Of a DNA stretch of 7,670 nucleotides, positions 5,276 through 7,670 are shown in pieces. Location: NCBI GenBank assembly GCA_002504495.1, contig DATC01000018.1:1-7670 (forward strand). Direction: 5' to 3'. Position 1 is the first letter of the stretch. Every line of letters starts with the position of its first letter. Source of the stretch: Methanomassiliicoccaceae archaeon UBA537 (GTDB taxonomy: Archaea > Thermoplasmatota > Thermoplasmata > Methanomassiliicoccales > Methanomethylophilaceae). A program made the translations under genes and the position numbers. The notes below the pieces were generated by a model. It was not told the origin of the DNA and did no database searches. It saw only the letters and a list, made by a program, of their open reading frames with translations.

Positions 5276-6349
5276 ATGACCATGGCTATCGGCATAGATG
5301 TGCACAAGAAGACCAGCACCTTCTTCGCTTACGATGGGGACGGAGAACCGCTGAACGATTTCAATCAGAGATTCAAGAAGGTCCCTTCGAATCGCGAAGG
5401 ATATCTGGAGGTGCTTGCCTGGCTCGGGGATTCGGATTGCGAGTTCCTGATCGAGAACTCCACCAAGACCCATGACGTGTACTGGATCCTGCAGGGATTG
5501 GGGTACAGCAGGTTGTACGTCGCCCATTCGGTGGATCTCAAGAGGATCACCAAGTCGAACAAGAAGACCGATCAATTCGACGCGGAGAAGCTGGCCACGT
5601 ACATGAGGGTCAAGCAGCAGAACATCGACCAGTTCAGGACCTGCTACATCTGCACTCCCGAGGATATGCAGATCAGAAGGCTGTGCAGAATCGCAAAGCA
5701 GGAGCTGTTCGAAATAGGGAGGATCAGGAGAAGGATAAGATCGCATCTCCTGCTGACGGGACGCGATTGGCCGGGAAGCCTCAGCACCAAATGGGAATGC
5801 GAGATCCTGATGACCAAGGAGGAAGACCCCGGACTCCGTCATCTGGGGCGTCAGCTGAACGACTGCCGTCTCCGCTGCGATGCAGCGGAGAAAGCGGTCG
5901 TCGAGGCCATCGAGAGGAACGAGAGGATGTCCGCGATCTTCGAGAGGCTCAAGGAGATACCGGGATTCGGGAACATCACGGCGGCGTATCTCTCCGCGAC
6001 CATCGTCGATATCGGAAGGTTCGATAACCCGAAGAAGCTCGCAGCGTATCTCGGCGTCGTTCCCAGGATGAGGGATTCGGGGGAGACCGAGGACCACAGC
6101 GGACTCACCCGCTCGGGAGACCCGGCGGCAAGATGGCTGCTCATCCAGGCCACGTTCCGTCTGGTGAATTCTTCGGCATCCGATTCACACTTGAAAGCGT
6201 TCTTCGCGAAGAAGAACGGAGGCAGCATCGAGGAGCTCAGGGAGGCCGACAGCAGCAGTCTCCTGAAGCGCCCCGCTTTGGTGGCTGCGGCGAACAAGCT
6301 GATCCACATCGTGTTCGCCCTGCTCACCCATCCGGACCGCCATTGGTGA
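5276..6349 (+). CDS. IS110-family transposase (DEDD RuvC-like plus Tnp domain)
   Basis: The 357-residue protein has the RuvC-like half first: G-I-D8-V-H-K-K, F-L-I-E60-N-S, and K-T-D99-Q-F-D102-A-E-K-L-A, the four acidic residues of the DEDD site. A charged helical region (about 140-225) follows. The C-terminal Tnp domain has I-P-G-F-G at 228-232, then A-A-Y-L-G-V-V-P-R at 256-264 and D-S268-G. That serine matches the catalytic serine of the family, and G-D-P-A-A-R-W-L-L-I follows. The enzyme recombines element and target DNA using a guide RNA. GGAGGG 9 nt before the ATG sets the start, although the frame extends to a GTG at 5231. Length and motifs are complete, so the gene seems functional. 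Its stop is followed by a long structured right end. Confidence 0.95.
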   Translation: MTMAIGIDVHKKTSTFFAYDGDGEPLNDFNQRFKKVPSNREGYLEVLAWLGDSDCEFLIENSTKTHDVYWILQGLGYSRLYVAHSVDLKRITKSNKKTDQFDAEKLATYMRVKQQNIDQFRTCYICTPEDMQIRRLCRIAKQELFEIGRIRRRIRSHLLLTGRDWPGSLSTKWECEILMTKEEDPGLRHLGRQLNDCRLRCDAAEKAVVEAIERNERMSAIFERLKEIPGFGNITAAYLSATIVDIGRFDNPKKLAAYLGVVPRMRDSGETEDHSGLTRSGDPAARWLLIQATFRLVNSSASDSHLKAFFAKKNGGSIEELREADSSSLLKRPALVAAANKLIHIVFALLTHPDRHW

Positions 6350-6626
6350 GTCCGTGGAAGGAGTCCGTTCCGAACTTGCGGGAGGTACGGCCCCCTTGGG
6401 CACGAAGAACATCTTGGTCGTCAGGGACCTTATCTGAAAGTGTGCGGAAGAAGGGGCCGGAGAGGATCGTAGGATACCGTGCGAGCGGTCATGCCGCGTC
6501 GCGAACCGTAGTCAATAAAGTGGTCGCTCTCCGAGAACGGGACGAACGGTCCTTCATTCTCAGTATCAGATGGCGTTTCGAGCATGCGTCTCCGCCATCA
6601 ACGAACGCACGTTTCGAAAGAAGTGT
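6350..6626. other. right non-coding end of the IS element
   Basis: There is no convincing gene between the transposase stop and the terminal hairpin. A long open plus-strand frame ending at 6630 is Arg/Ser-rich with no recognisable domain and is treated as chance. The only structure seen is the pair of stem-loops at 6533-6599 plus weaker GC-rich pairings (for example GCGG/CCGC near 6485-6497). Confidence 0.5.
6533..6599 (+). ncRNA. structured right end of the IS element, candidate guide (bridge) RNA
   Basis: Two neighbouring stem-loops with internal loops lie here. The first has outer stem GAGAA (6533-6537) with TTCTC (6557-6561), an internal loop CG/TTCA, and inner stem GGAC/GTCC. The second has seven pairs, GATGGCG (6569-6575) with CGCCATC (6593-6599), a TTTC bulge and inner GAG/CTC. 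They are separated by seven bases. Two loops in tandem is the plan of a bridge RNA (target and donor loops), and IS1111-group elements encode it in the right end. The pairing is seen by eye, and the function is inferred. Confidence 0.45.
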
Positions 6627-6669
6627 GTGACCGAGTAGCCGAAGCTATATACCTCAGCTGCCCGGTCAC
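6627..6669. repeat. right-end hairpin with a TATA-like loop
   Basis: GTGACCG (6627-6633) pairs with CGGTCAC (6663-6669). Inside, AGCT pairs with AGCT around the loop ATATACCTC. CTATATA at 6645-6651 could serve as a TATA box in either direction. On the plus strand it would start transcription near 6675 and run outward through the right tip. Confidence 0.4.
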
Positions 6670-6839
6670 GGTCTTGAAAACGGACGAGCCGTGTTTCTCA
6701 ACCTAATAATGCCGTTTAGGTCGCAGTACATCTCCACCGCATACGTTTTTCCGACCTGCCTGGCTCCGCGGATCATCAGTGCGGATCTGTATTCCGAACG
6801 GTACCATCCGTCGATGACATCCAGGATCTTGCGACGCAT
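6666..6839 (-). pseudogene. truncated AAA ATPase (DUF4143-type family), N-terminal remnant
   Basis: The minus-strand frame begins M-R-R-K-I-L-D-V-I-D-G-W-Y-R-S and includes R-S-A-L-M-I-R then the Walker A loop G-A-R-Q-V-G-K-T at 25-32. This is the standard start of AAA ATPases that carry a C-terminal DUF4143 nuclease-like domain. A full member has about 400 residues; this one stops after 57. The last 12 codons lie inside the IS right end, so only about 45 codons are host sequence. Walker B and everything later are missing. A TATA-like TTTTATTA lies 20-25 bp upstream. Insertion of the element, perhaps with a deletion, is the likely cause. Confidence 0.68.
6690..6702 (-). repeat. right inverted repeat of the IS element
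   Basis: CGTGTTTCTCAAC is the exact reverse complement of 5035-5047 and marks the right end of the element next to the interrupted ATPase gene. Confidence 0.85.
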
Positions 6840-6861
6840 GGATCGCGATAGTTATGATAAT

Positions 6862-6905
6862 AAAACTAGTTTTCTACATTATTCAAGCTCTGAAAAAGCT
6901 AGTTT
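6862..6905. repeat. inverted repeat and palindrome between the two ATPase genes
   Basis: AAAACTAGTTTT (6862-6873) is a perfect palindrome just upstream of the TATA box of the truncated ATPase. Its left part, AAACTAG, also pairs with CTAGTTT at 6899-6905, giving an imperfect stem of about 11 pairs with a 21-base loop. On the minus strand a TTTTT tract (6893-6897) could help end transcription of the upstream ATPase gene. Confidence 0.4.
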
Positions 6906-6929
6906 CCGGCACTTTCGATCAGAGAGCAC

Positions 6930-6948
6930 ATCATTGTACGGGAATGAT
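6930..6948 (-). terminator. hairpin downstream of the DUF4143-type gene
   Basis: ATCATT pairs with AATGAT around a seven-base loop about 50 nt past the stop codon at 7001. No T tract follows directly; the nearest is at 6893-6897. It is a weak terminator candidate. Confidence 0.25.
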
Positions 6949-7000
6949 CCTCATCGCCATCGGCTCGGATCCGCGGGACAGACCTATCCGGCACACTTCA

Positions 7001-7670
7001 TCAGGAGCCGTCCTTTCCCAGGACCCTTTCGAAATCGTCCATCAGTCCGGCCGTGTCGTCTCCGGAGAAGATATTCTGTTCGGAAGCATCGACGAAGAAG
7101 AACGGGGTGAAGAGGGGATAGTGGATGATGCCGTCGGGATCGACGGCGATGTTGCCTTGTGACAGCTTGATCGCCTTCTTCGCCTTCTTTTCCGATAGAA
7201 AGAGAGTCCGCAGGGATTTGGCGCGTTTGTTGCGTCCGGATTTCACCTCCATCAGAGCGAGTTCTCCGCCGTCGTTGTAGATGAAATCGATCTCCAGCGT
7301 GCTGTTCCTGCGTTCATAGTATAGCAGCTGGTATCCGAGGTTACGGAGGGCGCATGCCGTGCAGTTCTCCAATACGGCACCGTTGTTCGCATACGGATCT
7401 CTGTTCACTATCTCGGCGGCAACTCCCGGCTCCATGATGTTGATCAGCACCCCTGTGTCGAACATGTACAGCTTGTATGCCTCCGGAATCATCCTTTCCT
7501 TCAGGGGGATTGTCGGATCTGAGACGTTGCAGCATGGTTCCGCTATGCCCGCGCTGATCAGCCATTGAACGGCGGAGGCATACATCCTCGCCCCCGAATT
7601 CTTCCTCTTCTCGATGGCTACGTATCTGAACTTCCCGTTTCCGTTCGCAAGCTGCAACGGAATGGAGTCG
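7001..7670 (-). CDS. AAA ATPase with DUF4143 domain, C-terminal part (5' end outside window)
   Basis: The 222 visible residues are the second half of the AAA/DUF4143 family. D-S-I-P-L-Q-L-A-N-G-N and Y-V-A-I-E-K are followed by A-V-Q-W-L-I-S-A-G-I, then A-Y-K-L-Y-M-F-D-T-G-V-L, and a restriction-like nuclease fold with L-E-I-D-F-I-Y near 7281-7301 and L-M-E-V-K-S-G, the D and E-x-K of a PD-(D/E)xK site. These ATPases are abundant and variable in gut and methanogen archaea, with unknown roles, often suggested to be in toxin-antitoxin or defence modules. The ATPase half lies beyond 7670. The next gene downstream on the same strand is the truncated copy of the same family. TTG at 7657 is not a credible start, as the frame continues to the window edge. 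Confidence 0.86.
   Translation of the reverse strand, partial: DSIPLQLANGNGKFRYVAIEKRKNSGARMYASAVQWLISAGIAEPCCNVSDPTIPLKERMIPEAYKLYMFDTGVLINIMEPGVAAEIVNRDPYANNGAVLENCTACALRNLGYQLLYYERRNSTLEIDFIYNDGGELALMEVKSGRNKRAKSLRTLFLSEKKAKKAIKLSQGNIAVDPDGIIHYPLFTPFFFVDASEQNIFSGDDTAGLMDDFERVLGKDGS

Larger units (their letters stand above)
5035..6702 (+). mobile_element. IS110-family insertion sequence (IS1111-like, with inverted repeats)
   Basis: An intact DEDD transposase is enclosed by perfect 13-bp inverted repeats, GTTGAGAAACACG at 5035-5047 and its complement at 6690-6702. Weaker similarity continues about 16-20 bp inward (both arms reach GACCG). Inverted repeats are typical of the IS1111 group of the IS110 family, whose true tips usually lie a few bases outside the repeats. 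The exact ends are therefore uncertain by several bases. The element is about 1.67 kb. Its left non-coding end is 241 nt and its right one 353 nt. IS110 elements move through a circular intermediate guided by a bridge RNA encoded in a non-coding end. No target duplication can be seen. Confidence 0.85.

Noticed and set aside
5213..6097. Minus-strand open frame opposite the transposase
   Set aside because: The plus strand encodes all IS110 catalytic motifs; the minus frame is the complement in codon phase.
6350..6630. Long open frame after the transposase, in another frame
   Set aside because: Arg/Ser-rich composition, no recognised domain, no start signal, and it covers the structured right end of the element.
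6854..7162. Plus-strand frame across the gap and the DUF4143-type gene end
   Set aside because: It overlaps the family C-terminus on the opposite strand and has no motif or promoter.
4927..7670. CRISPR array or tRNA-integrated phage element
   Set aside because: No regularly spaced repeats, no integrase, and no duplicate of the tRNA 3' end are seen; the mobile content is explained by the IS110-family element.

Overview
The window looks like an archaeal chromosome, most likely a methanogenic Thermoplasmatota such as Methanomassiliicoccales. The archaeal signs are an archaea-specific exosome-associated RNA-binding protein (COG1325 type), TATA boxes about 25-30 bp before start codons with little or no leader, purine-rich Shine-Dalgarno sites at internal genes, and a tRNA with no encoded CCA. 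The lineage assignment is inference from general gene content and GC-rich codon use, with Arg mostly AGG, AGA or CGC. No marker gene for methanogenesis is present.

Layout. Positions 1-928 hold a plus-strand cluster: the 3' end of a Cys-containing protein, a 29-residue single-span membrane peptide, a flavin split-barrel (PNPOx-like) protein, and a small two-span membrane protein that overlaps it by 64 nt. Positions 976-2386 hold a minus-strand operon: a PC4/YdbC-type ssDNA-binding protein, a helical-repeat protein ending in a zinc ribbon, and a 58-residue zinc-ribbon protein. The second frame runs through its expected end and across the third gene. A divergent region (2387-2573) has promoters for both directions, a perfect 14-bp palindrome and a 16-codon upstream frame overlapping the next start. 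Then come a CNNM/CorB-type membrane protein with CBS domains (2574-3848, plus) and, converging on it with a 28-nt overlap, a two-gene minus operon: a two-span membrane protein with a PH-like tail, then the COG1325 RNA-binding protein. A tRNA-Ile(GAT) lies at 4852-4926 with its own promoter.

The right part is mobile or degenerate. A nearly complete IS110-family element lies between perfect 13-bp inverted repeats (5035-5047 and 6690-6702). Its DEDD transposase (5276-6349) appears intact. Inverted repeats plus a long right end point to the IS1111 group, whose bridge RNA is in the right end. However, both the 240-nt left end and the 350-nt right end fold into successive stem-loops with internal loops, so either could encode the guide RNA. 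The element abuts the beheaded start of an AAA ATPase gene (Walker A kept, rest lost). Upstream of that, running off the window edge, is the C-terminal part of a second ATPase of the same AAA/DUF4143 type.

The strongest lead is the element with two structured non-coding ends and a TATA box inside a right-end hairpin. Secondary leads are the likely lost stop or frameshift in the helical-repeat gene, the leader frame before the CNNM gene, and the operator-like palindromes.
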